Assembly: GCF_031755915.1 (NCBI RefSeq)
Contig: NC_083388.1
Span: forward strand, 441,501 to 505,500
Source: Ziziphus jujuba
Lineage: Eukaryota > Streptophyta > Magnoliopsida > Rosales > Rhamnaceae
Direction: 5' to 3'
DNA: 64,000 bases
Shown piece by piece: positions 13,161 through 24,451 of the stretch; positions within the stretch are counted from its first letter, which is position 1; each line of letters starts with the position of its first letter. Position numbers and translations under genes: made by a program. The notes under the pieces are model-generated. The model did not search any database. It had not been told where the DNA came from and saw only the letters and a program-made list of their open reading frames with translations.

Positions 13161-13742
13161 AGGTTTTTTTTGTCACTGTGAGTGGCCGATATCTTTGCTT
13201 AATTTGTGATTTATTTTTTTATTTAGTTTTGAACTATTAAATTTGTAATCGTATTTCAGCATTTCAGCAACCAGCCTTCTCTCCCAACTCCGAAATTCCA
13301 GCATTTCATTTCTTTTTCCCTTGCCTTTCCCCAATCCCTCATTGCCCACTCTTCCACCCTGCTGATCCCCAAGGCCAGTGACCGTATCTAACAGGTAATT
13401 CTTCATTCCCAATACTCTCTCTGTCTTGTGCTTGTTTCTTGCTAGCCTTCCGCTGAATGTACGCACTCACCATTCACGTTTCCATACATAACATTGTATT
13501 TTTCTGTACATAACGTCATAAATCACTCATTCTTTTGCTTAACACACCCATCACAGATTCATAGCCAATGAATCAAAATTTTTCACAAAATTTTGAATTA
13601 TAAAGCTGCCTAGCATGATAAATATAAGCAAACTTAGGTCATTTTCTGTACAAATCCTTATCTTCATGACTTCACTCTTCCTAGTACTTGGAGGAAATAA
13701 TGAAACGGATAGGATGTCATTGCTTGTCTTTAAGATCTAAGT
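13161..13742. other. Harbinger 5' internal region, non-coding
   Basis: CT-rich, UTR-like DNA (13260-13390) with a splice-donor-like AACAG|GTAATTC at about 13393. It could be a non-coding first exon of an element transcript or of a captured gene. No ORF was recognised. Confidence 0.35.
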
Positions 13743-14015
13743 CTTGGACATAACAAGCTTACTGGTAAACTTCCAGAAAATTTATCCTTATTATCCAAGC
13801 CTGAGGTACTTTATTTAAGCTCAAACAGTTTGATTGGAAAAATACCATCTTCTTATGGAAACCTTTCTTCTGAGGTATTGTCTGCAGGACATAATTATTT
13901 TCTTGGTAGTATTCCGGATAGCTTTGGTCAGTTGAAGAGTTTAGCACATCTTGGGCTTGGTTCATGTAATCTGAGCGGTACTCTACCCCCTTCCATATAC
14001 AATCTCTCTTTTTAA
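13743..14015 (+). pseudogene. LRR receptor fragment (about 91 codons)
   Basis: One open stretch in a single frame encodes about three and a half plant-type leucine-rich repeats, with phrases such as NKLTGKLPENLSLLS, SNSLIGKIPSSYGNLSSEVL and CNLSGTLPPSIYNLSF, then a stop. The 23-24 residue period and the LxGxIP core are typical of LRR receptor kinases and receptor-like proteins. No signal peptide, kinase or membrane segment accompanies it. It lies inside the Harbinger element. Confidence 0.8.
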
Positions 14016-15030
14016 TTATAGGTGAGTCACTAGACTTTTTAATTTGGCCTATAATTTATATGCACAATACAAACCACTTTTAAGCTGTAGTCCAGTTAGA
14101 ACAACTTCTAGCTATATAAGGTCTAGGTTCAGCCAAAAAAAAAAAAAAAGAGGGGGTCTAGGAAGTCATTAATTCATGATTTGCTATGAAAGAAATGCTA
14201 TTCTTCAAGATTTGGATGGAGAGGGTTCTGACTCGAGATTTTTGAGATTGTGACTTCTCTCTATCTAGTTGGATTTTAGGCCTTAGCCAGGAGACCAAAA
14301 GAATTGGTTTTGGCGTGGGAGAAAGAGGACTTGTTTATGGTTTAAGTGCACTCATGGTTTTTGAATTGGATGATAATATTATTTGAAATAGCATGTGATT
14401 GCAGGCATGCATGGACCTCTAGGTTTTTTCTTTTCCTTCTTTCACATTTGCAGTTAATTGATATGCCTAATAAGCTCTAACTACCATGAAGTAACATTAG
14501 CAAACAATTAAACTAAACAAACTACATACAATTCACAAGGGGGAAAAAAAAAAAAAAGAACAAAAACTAAACATGTTAACAAACAACATCTTACTTGTTA
14601 CATACTATACTAAAACCAAAGGGGATTCAAGCTCTCTCTACCTGTATTTCTGATGCAAAGTGATGTTTAGCTTTCTCAACTGGCCCTTTCTTCTTATCCA
14701 TTATATTTATAATGATCATATGTTTTTGTGTTATCATTATACCACAAAGATCTGAATCACTTTCGTAAACTTCTCAAAAGTGATAACCCTTATAACACTC
14801 GCAGATCCAGTACTTTTCAACAAAGTTAAATATGTAAAATCTGTTCCCCATTGTCAAATTGAACCAGCTATATAATCTGTTTTGTTACTCTCATCTAGTG
14901 CTAGTGCAGGTAGTTATTTTTCTATAATGGTCTTCCAAAAAGTTTACTCAGGGGTATATTGAACTCATCATCTTTGGTGCACTAGATCTTGGTTTGAGCT
15001 TATGTTTTGAGCTCAGGGTATAATCTGTTA

Positions 15031-15062
<32 letters not shown>

Positions 15063-15180
15063 TGCTATTTAAAATTGTTTTTCACTTCCTAATCCTTATT
15101 CAATTCCTTTTACCGTGTATTTAGTTTTTGTACCTCCTATTTTATCAGTATCTTTTCCTTAGTTTCTTTTATTCCAACCA
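14016..15180. other. Non-coding DNA between two LRR fragments
   Basis: No gene seen. Poly(A) runs lie at about 14138 and 14550, and a (TA)n run at about 15037-15062. It separates two pieces of what was probably one LRR gene. Confidence 0.4.
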
Positions 15181-15334
15181 AAGTGTTAAATATTGTCAAG
15201 GAAATAATCTGGGATATGGTGAGGCTGGTGACTTGGAATTTGTTTCTTCTCTTGTCAACTGCACAAGTTTAGAAATGTTAGAGATCAATACCATATTGGT
15301 TTTTGTTTTGGATTGTCATTGGCGGTTGTTTTGA
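15181..15334 (+). pseudogene. Second LRR receptor fragment
   Basis: The phrase NNLGYGEAGDLEFVSSLVNC followed by TSLEMLEI is characteristic of the LRR-XII (EFR/Xa21-like) receptor kinase group, where it lies several repeats downstream of the motif in the 13743-14015 fragment. The frame then drifts off the family. Likely part of the same captured gene. Confidence 0.65.
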
Positions 15335-16651
15335 ATCGGTTTGAGGTTGTTGGTTTGTAATAATTGGGTGTGTTACGCCAAGTAGATAGATAGATAGATA
15401 GATAGATTGAAACAGATGGCATTCCTAGTTGCAAGGTTTAGAAAGCAAAGAAAGAAACCCAAATTAGGAGACTAAATATGAAACATGGGTTTTGTCTTCT
15501 CTAATAAAAAATAGATATTCAATAATGTTTGTAGGCTAACATATATGAAAAAAGAAAAAAAAAACCTTTTAAACCAATAATTTCTAGACAGAATAGATAA
15601 AATATTAATTCTCCATGTAGAAATAATGGCAGTGCTGTTTATAGGTGTTTGTTTTTATTGGTGTTTGTTTCGAAGGTGTTACCTATTCTGAGAAAAAGGG
15701 AATTAGAATTTGCAGACGAATTTTGATAACTTGAAATTTGGAGTAGCTTGCATTCGTGTCATACTTTAATTGCTAACTGGTTTGGTTTCTTATGTTTGGT
15801 TACTTAAATATGATTATTCCAATTCCAGTCAATCATATATCTCTGTTCTTTCATCCAGGTTAGTGAATAGGCCATGGGAATTGGATCATTGAGATAAGCC
15901 CAAATTAGCCGAAAGTGTCAAGGCCAATCTTGTGGGCTTCATTGATTGGATTCCTTCTCTTTGTTTGAAAACCATAATGTAGTTTAATCACTTTTTAAAT
16001 GGCTGCTTTTCGGGTTTTGATTTTGTCTCCTTTCTTCATTGAAAATGTTTGTTAGGGATGTTGTCTAAAAATATATATTTATTAGAGTTAATGGTAGTTA
16101 CAATTTATTATTCATTTAAATTAATTATAATTTTTATAAAAAAATTAAGAAAAACAAGAAATAAAATCACAACATTAAACTGAATTAAAAATAGTTTTTA
16201 ATTTAGTGTTTTTAACCTTTATATTTAAATTTATTATTATTTGAAATGCTTAACAAACTTTGATTAAGAACTACACCAATAAATATTTATAGCAAACACA
16301 TAGCATGTAATCAGGTAAAACTAATAAAAATTAAAAACCAAACTACTTATTGAACAACACTTTTAATTAATGTTTTGTTTTCGCCTACAAACTTGTTCTT
16401 ATAATATATATTATTATAGAATAGTATGAATAAACATTATTGAATATATATTAAAAATACTTAAATCCACCTTTTATTTTGACCTTCCAAATATATATAA
16501 TGTTTATTGTGAATGCTAATATATAAATATATTATTTATGAAAGATTTTTGTTTTCTGTATTTATTCAATTGTATTGGCAATAGCAGCTCAATTTATTGT
16601 ATTTCTGATAATTTTTTTTTATTTGTTGTTTTTTTTTTCTTTTTTGTAGAG
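15335..16651. other. Presumed promoter/5' UTR region of the Harbinger transposase
   Basis: AT-rich, no gene. A GATA tetranucleotide run is at about 15383-15405. A T-rich tract followed by a splice acceptor (TTTTTGTAG at about 16640-16648) lies immediately before the transposase ATG, which suggests a 5' UTR intron. Confidence 0.4.
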
Positions 16652-17982
16652 ATGGATGGAAGAAAATTAGTTGTGATTCAATCTTTTTGTTGGGGCTTTA
16701 TGTTTATCTTTTTTATGTACATGTATGTAGCGTGGCAAAGGAGAAATGAAAGACGTGTTAGGAATAGAATAACTAGGAATACCAAATTGCGTACATCTTT
16801 TATAGATAGTTTGTTGGATAATGATGTCACTTGTATTAGTCAATTGAGGATGGATAGGAGAACATTTGTTATTTTATGTCGGTTATTACGCCAGGATGGA
16901 TATATGAAAAGAGATGGTACTGTTACATTGGAAGAGCAAGTGTGCATATTTTTGCACATAATTGCTCATCATACAAAAAATCGTACAATTATCAGTCGAT
17001 TCTATAGATCAGGGGAGATAATTAGTAGATATTTCAATTCAGTATTGAATGGGGTGTTGCGCTTACATTCCATTTTGTTGAGGCATCCTGAACCTGTGTC
17101 GGATAATTGCTCGGATGATAGATGGAAAATGTTTAAGGTATGTATGTGGACTAGTTTGGTTATTAATTTTATAGTTAGATGACTTGTAGCATTATTTGAC
17201 GTTAGTAAAATTGTTTGTGTCGTAGAATTGTTTGGGAGCATTAGATGGAACTTATATTAAGGTGAAAGTACCTGAAATCGGTAAGCTAAGATATCGAACA
17301 AGAAAGGGTGAGATCGCAACAAATGTCTTAGGTGTATGTAACCCGAATATGGAATTTATATTTGTATTACCGGGTTGGAAAGGCTCCGCTTCAGATTCCA
17401 GAGTACTTAGAGATGCAATAAGTAGGCCAAATGGACTAAAAGTACCAACCGGTAAGACTAATCCTTAAATATTTCATCTAGTGGATTAACATTGCATAAA
17501 CTAATAGGAGAAATTTTTCTGTGTTAGGTTGTTATTACTTAGTGGATGCTGGTTACACAAATGGTGAAGGATTTCTTGCACCATATAGGGGAACAAGATA
17601 TCACCTTTCCGAATGGAGAGATGGTTGTGCACCCATAAATCATCAAGAGTATTTCAACATGAAGCATGCATCAGCTAGGAATATCATAGAAAGATGCTTT
17701 GGGGTTCTTAAAATGCGATGGGCAATTTTAAGAAGTCCATCTTTCTACCCAATTGCAACACAAATCAAAACCATTACTGCATGTTGTCTGATACATAATC
17801 TGATTAGAAGAGAAATGACACTCGATCCTGGAGAAGTCGAATATGATAGGATGGAAAATGTGGACATTAATGAAGAGGAGAACATTATAGGATCAATTGT
17901 TTCTTCAGATCAATGGACGAATTGGAGAGATGAGTTAGCTAAGCAAATGTTTGGTGAGTGGAGAGGTCATCATGATTACTAG
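16652..17982 (+). CDS. PIF/Harbinger DDE transposase, intact, three exons
   Basis: Exons 16652-17137, 17226-17451 and 17528-17982 join in frame with GT-AG introns to give 388 residues. This enzyme cuts and pastes the element. Residues 1-35 contain a hydrophobic stretch ([17 protein letters not shown]). Residues about 55-160 form the helical N-terminal domain common in plant PIF transposases ([20 protein letters not shown]). The DDE domain follows. Its acidic residues are visible in [13 protein letters not shown] (first Asp, start of exon 2), GSASDSRVL (second Asp) and [14 protein letters not shown] (Glu, exon 3). I see no stop or frameshift. It works with the SANT/Myb-like protein encoded just downstream, as in other elements of this superfamily. 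Start chosen at the ATG directly after a probable 5' UTR splice acceptor. Confidence 0.9.
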
Positions 17983-18164
17983 TTGATGGTTATGTAAAAA
18001 ATTATGTTCTCACTGCTTATTTAATATTGTTTGTTAAATCTTTTGGATAATATGTATGAAGGCAAACTTATATTATATTAAGTGCAACATTTGAGATTTA
18101 TTGTTATTTTGTTTACATCTTGTTTTGATAATGTTGGAATCATGAAATGTTTACTTGAATAGCA

Positions 18165-19127
18165 ATGGAAGCTGGAGGTAGCAGTAACGATAATAGGTGG
18201 GGTGAATCTAGGTGTACATGGAGTAGAGGTGAGGAAGAAGCTTTGCTGGTTCTTTTAGATGAAGCTGTAGCTAGTGGGCAACGTTGTGACACGGGAGCAT
18301 TTAAACCTGGTACACTTAATATGATTGAGCGGCAACTGGCTGAAATGTGTCCTAACTCGGGATTGCGAGCAACTCCACATATTGAATCGAAGCTAAAAAA
18401 GTGGAAGAAGCAATATGGCATCATATACGACATGCTGAACAAAAGTGGATTTGGATGGAATGACACTCTTAAATGTGTGGAGATTGACAGTGACGATGCT
18501 TGGAAAGCATATGTGCAGGTTTTGACTTTGTTAGGAAAAATACCTTTATTGAATTTTGTGTTTCTTATCTTAAATATATAATGTTTTTACTAAATGATGG
18601 CTTTTTTATTTTAGAGTAATCCAAGTGCAAAAAGTTGGAGAGATAAACCTTTTCCGATATATAAGAGGCTTGCTAATATTTTTGGGAATGATCGGGCAAC
18701 ACGACATGGAGCACAAACTCCAATTGATTTAGTTAATGATATAAATATGGAGCCTGACAATGACCAATTTGATGATGTGGGTTCTCCAATGTCTATGAAT
18801 CAAACACATAGTCAACTGCCCACACAATCCCAATTAAGAGGTAAGAGGAAAGCTCAATCGAAGGATGTTGACATCGTTAGCGGGTTAAACAATGTAGCAG
18901 ATAAGTTTATAGATAAATTGGCTACACAGTTAGACAAGTTGGAGAAGTCTGATATCAACTATCCACAATACTTAGCTATGGAGCTTGATAGGTTAGGATT
19001 TCCTATTATTGACAATCTCAAAATCTCTAAGGCAATGAGATCGGATCCATCGAACGTTGAGGTTTTCAAGATTATTAAAACCGATGCGCAGAAGATTGAA
19101 TTTGCTCGTGGATTTTTGGATAACTAA
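18165..19127 (+). CDS. Harbinger SANT/Myb-like accessory protein, intact, two exons
   Basis: Exons 18165-18518 and 18615-19127 give 288 residues in one frame. The N-terminal half is a Myb/SANT-like (Myb_DNA-bind_3) domain: the region around CTWSRGEEEALLVLLDEAV, then IESKLKKWKKQYGIIYDMLN and GFGWNDTLKCVEIDSDDAW. The second exon begins SNPSAKSWRDKPFPIYKRL, typical of this protein, followed by an acidic/Gln-rich linker, a basic patch (RGKRKAQSK, a possible nuclear signal) and a helical C-terminus. In related elements this protein binds the transposon ends and brings the transposase into the nucleus. Its location 183 bases after the transposase stop, same strand, is the standard arrangement. No damage seen. 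Confidence 0.9.
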
Positions 19128-19384
19128 ATTAGTATTGTTGTGGATTATATATTTATGGATATGTATGAGAGGATGACAACTATGAACATTTGGAATTGAA
19201 ACTTATGGACATATATTGTAACGTATTGAATGTTGGTTTCTAATTATGCATGTATGGATAATTTTATTATTATGTGTTATGTTTTAGAATATTAACATGC
19301 ACTTTATTGATTTGGTTAGTTGTTATTTTGTTTAATGATTTACTATATTATATTGTCATTTATTATTATATGCAGGAATATTGA

Positions 19385-19705
19385 ATGGCAAAGAGAAGGG
19401 TTTATGTTGTGTTTAAAGGTAGACAACCAGGGATATATAATTCTTGGTCTGAATGTCATCAACAAGTGCACGAATTTACAAATAATTTATATCAAGCCTA
19501 TAATACAATTGAAGAAGCTGAAATTGCATATGTTGAGTTTGTAGAACAAACAATGAGGAATCGCAATGAAGCAAATCCAATACAAAATACCACCACCGTA
19601 CATACACGTGCTCAATTTCACAACGAGTGGGGTAATGGTTTTGTATTAGGTTGTTTATTTGGCTTACTATCAATGGGTTTATTTACTTATTTCTTATATA
19701 ATTAG
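19385..19705 (+). CDS. Third Harbinger ORF: RNase H1 N-terminal/viroplasmin-type domain plus membrane segment
   Basis: This 106-residue ORF begins MAKRRVYVVFKGRQPGIYNS. Residues 4-50 fit the RNase H1 N-terminal (hybrid-binding) fold, also found in caulimovirus viroplasmin: Y-V-V-F-K-G-R-x-P-G-I-Y near the start, W-S-E-C-x-x-Q-V in the middle and the end phrase YNTIEEAEIAYVEF. In RNase H1 this domain binds RNA/DNA hybrids. A catalytic RNase H domain is absent. After a polar linker the C-terminus is a single hydrophobic segment (FVLGCLFGLLSMGLFTYFLY). The ATG follows a splice-acceptor-like TATGCAG at 19371-19377, so it may be spliced to an upstream leader. It lies inside the element between the SANT ORF and the right end. 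The domain call is strong; a role in transposition is only inference, and it could be a captured host gene. Confidence 0.75.
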   Translation: MAKRRVYVVFKGRQPGIYNSWSECHQQVHEFTNNLYQAYNTIEEAEIAYVEFVEQTMRNRNEANPIQNTTTVHTRAQFHNEWGNGFVLGCLFGLLSMGLFTYFLYN

Positions 19706-20318
19706 ATTATCCTTGTAAAATCCAATATATATATACGGATGTCATACTTGTTAAAAGTGTAACTACATGTGACATTTATTTATATATCTATATATCTATA
19801 TGTATGAATTGAAGATGGATATATTTATGCTATTAACAAGTTCTTAATTAAATATTATGTCAATTTTTTTATTTGTATTTAATTGTTATTCATGATTAGT
19901 AATTTTATTTTAATCGGTTTTGAAAACAATATTTTAAGTAGTTTATGGGTGTTAAAAAAAAATACAAATGTATTATAAATATCATTAAATTATTATTATT
20001 ATTAATTAATTGAACATATAAATATCTATACAAAACATATTAAATATAAGTAATAATAAAACTTTAATTAAATATAATATTTAATTTTTTTGTAAATATA
20101 AATATAATTTTAAATCTTTTCATATATAACACAATAAATACTATAATTATAAAATAATCCAATCCAGTCTGATCCTGCACCAAACATGGGACAACTAGTT
20201 CAACATTCAGTCCAGAACTATACCAAACACAGTACTGTACTATTTGATTCTGTCCGATCCTGTTCGATCCGAACCTATCCTGTCCGATCCGAACCTATCC
20301 TACGTACCAAACGAGCCC
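19706..20318. other. Harbinger right subterminal region
   Basis: AT-rich DNA followed by a GC-richer end with a short tandem repeat of GATCCGAACCTATCCTGTCC at about 20256-20300, then the terminal repeat. Such subterminal repeats are usual binding sites for element proteins (known for the superfamily; not shown here). Confidence 0.5.
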
Positions 20319-20321
20319 TAA

Positions 20322-23300
20322 GCGTGAGATGTACCCTGTGGGTGTAGGATTTGAGGTCAATTACCTCAAACAAGATTTAGGTGATTTTGACCTGATGGAC
20401 CTTCTCAACAGTTACCCTTTTAATCTCTATGGGAATGTAACCCATCTTTTCTTTGGGTTAAGTGGAGCGGTTCCTTGGTTCATGAACTTTAGAAGTCTTT
20501 TCATAGATTTTCAAACCTTTGATTGACAGAATCTCCATGCATCCGATTCTTTTTCTCCTCTCCTTAGCCATACATCCTCTTTTTTTCCCTTTATTTTAAT
20601 TTATTTTATTTTTTAAATTTTTTTTATATGCCCATGTTGAATACTTACAAATTCCAGTTCATCGCTTCAGTACTTGTCAACACTTAATAGTTTTAGACCA
20701 GAAACGAATATTAGCACATGTTAAATGTGAATTGTAATATTATGCATTAAATTGAAGATAAATAGTTGAGATTGAAAAATAAGTACAATCAAAGATGTTA
20801 AAAAAAACAAGCACAGGATGCTAATGGTTGAAAAATATGTACCTTGTAGTTACTAATACATACTTCCTTGATTGTTCAAGTTACGTGTTATTTTGAACTA
20901 CCATTGCCTTTAATAAAATTAACACATCATCGTTTCTTTTTTATTTTCTTTTCATATTTCGGAAAACGATAATGTCACCGTTTTTCTAACGGACTTGGCC
21001 AATATTCTTTGAAAATAATGTTTCCTTTTATAAATCGGTTCACCAACTAAGGATTAAAAACAAAAAGCATCTCTTGCATAAGATGTGAACCATTAACTAT
21101 ACATATGGCATCATTTGATATTATATACTTAGATGATACAAGAGCATTTTCGATAGTTAATGTAGATTTTTTTCTTTTTAATATATAAATTAATATTATT
21201 TAAATCTGTATGATATAAAAACATAATTAATTTTAAAATTATTTTTCAAGTGTAATTTGCATACTAGTTATTTATTGCTAATACTCAATTATATATATAC
21301 ATATATATTATAAAAAATTGACTTTTTAACAAAAAAATTATTTTTTAGGATACTTTAAAATGTCTAAAATAGATTATAGAAATAGATATTAACAATATCT
21401 GCATTCATTATACATTTTACCATTAAAGAACAATTTTTTAAAATTTTATATACATTATCGTTATAGAGCAATTGCTTATGTGCATTATCCCTTTTTATTT
21501 TTTTTATTTTTTTATTTTTTTAATAACAATCCACATTTGTATTGGGAATGTTCTAAGTGTTTAATATACATGTTGATAGCTAATTCAAAAATTATTTTTC
21601 ATTGATTATTATTATTATTATTTATTTTTAAAAAATGACACTTATTGAAAAGTTTGTTTAAAAAGATTTCACAGCAATATAAACCTTTTAAAAATAGACT
21701 TTCATTTTAGCAATGTTTATGTGACATAAACTTAACATTCATTCCACGCACTTGCAGTTTTTTTTTTTTTTTGGTTGGAAAATCGACACGTTAGCAGTTG
21801 AAATAATATTTTAAAATATATTCATTATATTCATATTGCTTGTGTAACATGATAATTTTTACAATCAACATCTTCTTTAAGGTCAGTTTGAAAAATATCA
21901 AAATTGATAGGAAAATTAATTTTGGAAAATTAGTTTTTTAAAAATCAATTTCTTATAAATTAAATTTCAAATTAGTATTGAGATATTTAATATTTATAAA
22001 TAAATAAATAAATAAATTATTATTTAAAATAAGAATAAATTTTTTTTTAAATAAAATATATAAAATTAATTTCTTATAAATTTTAAAATAGCACTTTTTT
22101 TGTATTTAATTTTTTTAATTTACCTTACTTTAAACCCACAATTCGTTTCTATAAAAATCATTCAAACACATAAATATTTTATTTTTCTTAAAAAATTTTA
22201 AATTTCCACTGATTTGATATTTCCTAACCGCACCTAAATTTTATTTAAATGGAATGGACTTCGATTTTTGTGGCGATTTAATTATATGAGGCGGGAATTG
22301 GTCCCTGCATTGCCGAATTAATAAAACGTTGACAGAAGGGACATAAATGCGGGCCATGTGCTAGTTGGCAGGCAATAATATCTTTCATGTTTTTCCTGCC
22401 GCACATTTATTAATAAGATTCTTATTAATTAGTATTCTTACTTTGTTCACACACCCCCCAAAAATAAAATAAAAAAATCTATTACCAAAAAATAAAAAAA
22501 AACAAGTAAAAAATGTAGGAGATGCATTGTTAATATTTATTGATATATTATTACAGTTAAATTGAAACAGGAATATTAAAATGTAAGAAATGAACGGTAA
22601 AATTGGGTTAATATTATTTAACTCTTTTTTTTCAATAAAATATAATTTATCTAAAAAATTTTTGATTTAAATATATTTTAATTTCTCAACTTTTAAATAC
22701 ATTATTAATCTCATCTCAAATTTTAAAGAGTTATTATTCTTTTTTCCTAGTATATTATCTGTAATCTTTGTATCAATATTATTCACACCTCGAATATAAG
22801 TTCATAAACCAACCCAGTTTAGAAACAAAGATAGAGATGTACAAAAGTACAAACGAAGGACTACTTTTTATTTATTTATTTTTTTCCTCGCTCAAGAACT
22901 ACTTTCAAATCTAACCTATATAAGTACGTTTATTATCATAATTCTTTCACAAAATAAATAAATAAATAAATAAAAGATATATTCTGGTAAGTAAAATGAC
23001 AAAAAATGGAATCATGAACATGCGTCGTAACCGATGATGGATCCAGAAAAATGTTTCAAGGAGGCATACCATCAACGGTGGAACAATAAACTTTTTTCCT
23101 AAACATCATTACATATACAAAAAAATGCAACATTAATTTTTATTTGCTATGGTATAGTGCAACGAATTAAAGTATTTACTAAATTCTATCAAAAAGAAAA
23201 AAGAAACACATTCTTTGAAACAAAATAAAAGTAAAATTTTGGTTTTGTTAGGAATTAAAGTATTAAACAACGAAACCAATTGAAAGCTTAAAAAAAGTAT

Positions 23301-24451
23301 ATACAACAAAACAAAACAAAAAATATTGCAGGTTAACTTCTTTATAATTAAAACAAAAATTAAATTCTAAATATTAATACTTGTATATAGATATTATATT
23401 AAAAATATTTAATAAGTATAAAATATTTTAGATTAAATAGTAAAAAAATTATGGTGTTAAAATGTTTTAGATAAATATTATATTATATTAAATGATTATG
23501 ATTTCAAAGAGAAAAATAAAAAATTATGTATGAGTGCCAAAAAGAATTAAAAAACAAATATGTAACAAAAAAAGAAAAAAAGAAAAAAAGAAAGAGTAGA
23601 TAGGTGACGGGTGGGCTGCGGGACTCTGGCTTTGAAGAGATCGGACCGGCCAAGGTGCATAGATTTGATATGGGCATAAAGCCGAAAATGGAAAATGAAA
23701 GTAATAAAAAAAAAATAAAAAACCAAAAATAAAAAAATACCCTCGTGGCTCCGTCTAGAAAAGAACACAACCGAGGAAGTCAATTATTACTCTGCAACTG
23801 TAGCTACCAGATAAAGCGACCACCATTATTATTATTATTATTATTATTATTTCAAGACAACTAATTTTAAATTGTAAAGGGAGAGAAAACCTCCATTTTA
23901 TTGAATATATAAGGCTCAATTTATTGTAAAATGTAAATAAATTTAAAATTATAACTAAATAAAAATAAATAATAACATATTATGCGATCGAGTTTTTTGT
24001 AAGCTAATTTCGAACGTTTCATATTAGTAATTAGATTACATGTGAAGTTGGCCTAATAGCCATACATTTTAGGTCATTTAAAAAAAAATATTGAAATGTT
24101 GACAGAAAATAAAAAAAATACTAGTAATTGGGTAATTTATTGACTCCAAAAGGTTGCGAACTATTATTTTTTTGTTTCTTTCTTTGTTTTTTTTTTTTTT
24201 TTTTTTGAAGTGACCTAATTAAATTATATTGTTTCCTATCTACTTCAATTGATCTGCATTGAAACCACATCCACTGAAAAAATAAATAAATAAATAACTA
24301 AAAAAGAGGAAAGAAAAGAAAAAATAAAACAGAAAAAGAAATCCATCATTATAATTCCAAAGCGTTAGATGATATATGGTTTTCATAACCAAGACATCCA
24401 ATATCCAAAGTACAAGTTTATTTTTGGACAAAAAAGTAGTTTGCGAAAGTA
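20322..24451. repeat. Duplicated SDR upstream spacer, copy 2, and AT-rich intergenic DNA
   Basis: Bases 20829-22440 parallel 8113-10400 (see that entry), which places this DNA upstream of the interrupted SDR2. The rest, to 24451, is AT-rich with a (TTA)n run at 23825-23849 and poly(T) at about 24187-24206. A GC-richer patch at 23600-23680 was not recognised. No ORF with a domain was found on either strand. Confidence 0.6.

Larger units (their letters stand above)
12677..20318 (+). mobile_element. PIF/Harbinger DNA transposon with captured gene fragments
   Basis: The element is bounded by a TAA target duplication (12674-12676 and 20319-20321), the 3-bp type used by this superfamily. Its ends are imperfect inverted repeats: the first 25 bases (GGTGGTGTTTGTTACATGGG...) match the reverse complement of the last 25 (GGGCTCGTTTGGTACGTAGG...) at 16 of 25 positions without gaps. 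Inside, all on the plus strand, are a three-exon DDE transposase, a two-exon SANT/Myb-like protein and a third small ORF, all open. The 5' part (12.9-15.3 kb) holds fragments of a BolA-like gene and of an LRR receptor gene. The 7.6-kb length is large for the family, which fits the extra cargo. The boundaries are my reading and need an empty-site comparison. Confidence 0.7.

Noticed and set aside
23504..23783. Overlapping Phe-rich minus-strand ORFs
   Set aside because: Low-complexity translation of A/G-rich DNA; no family resemblance.
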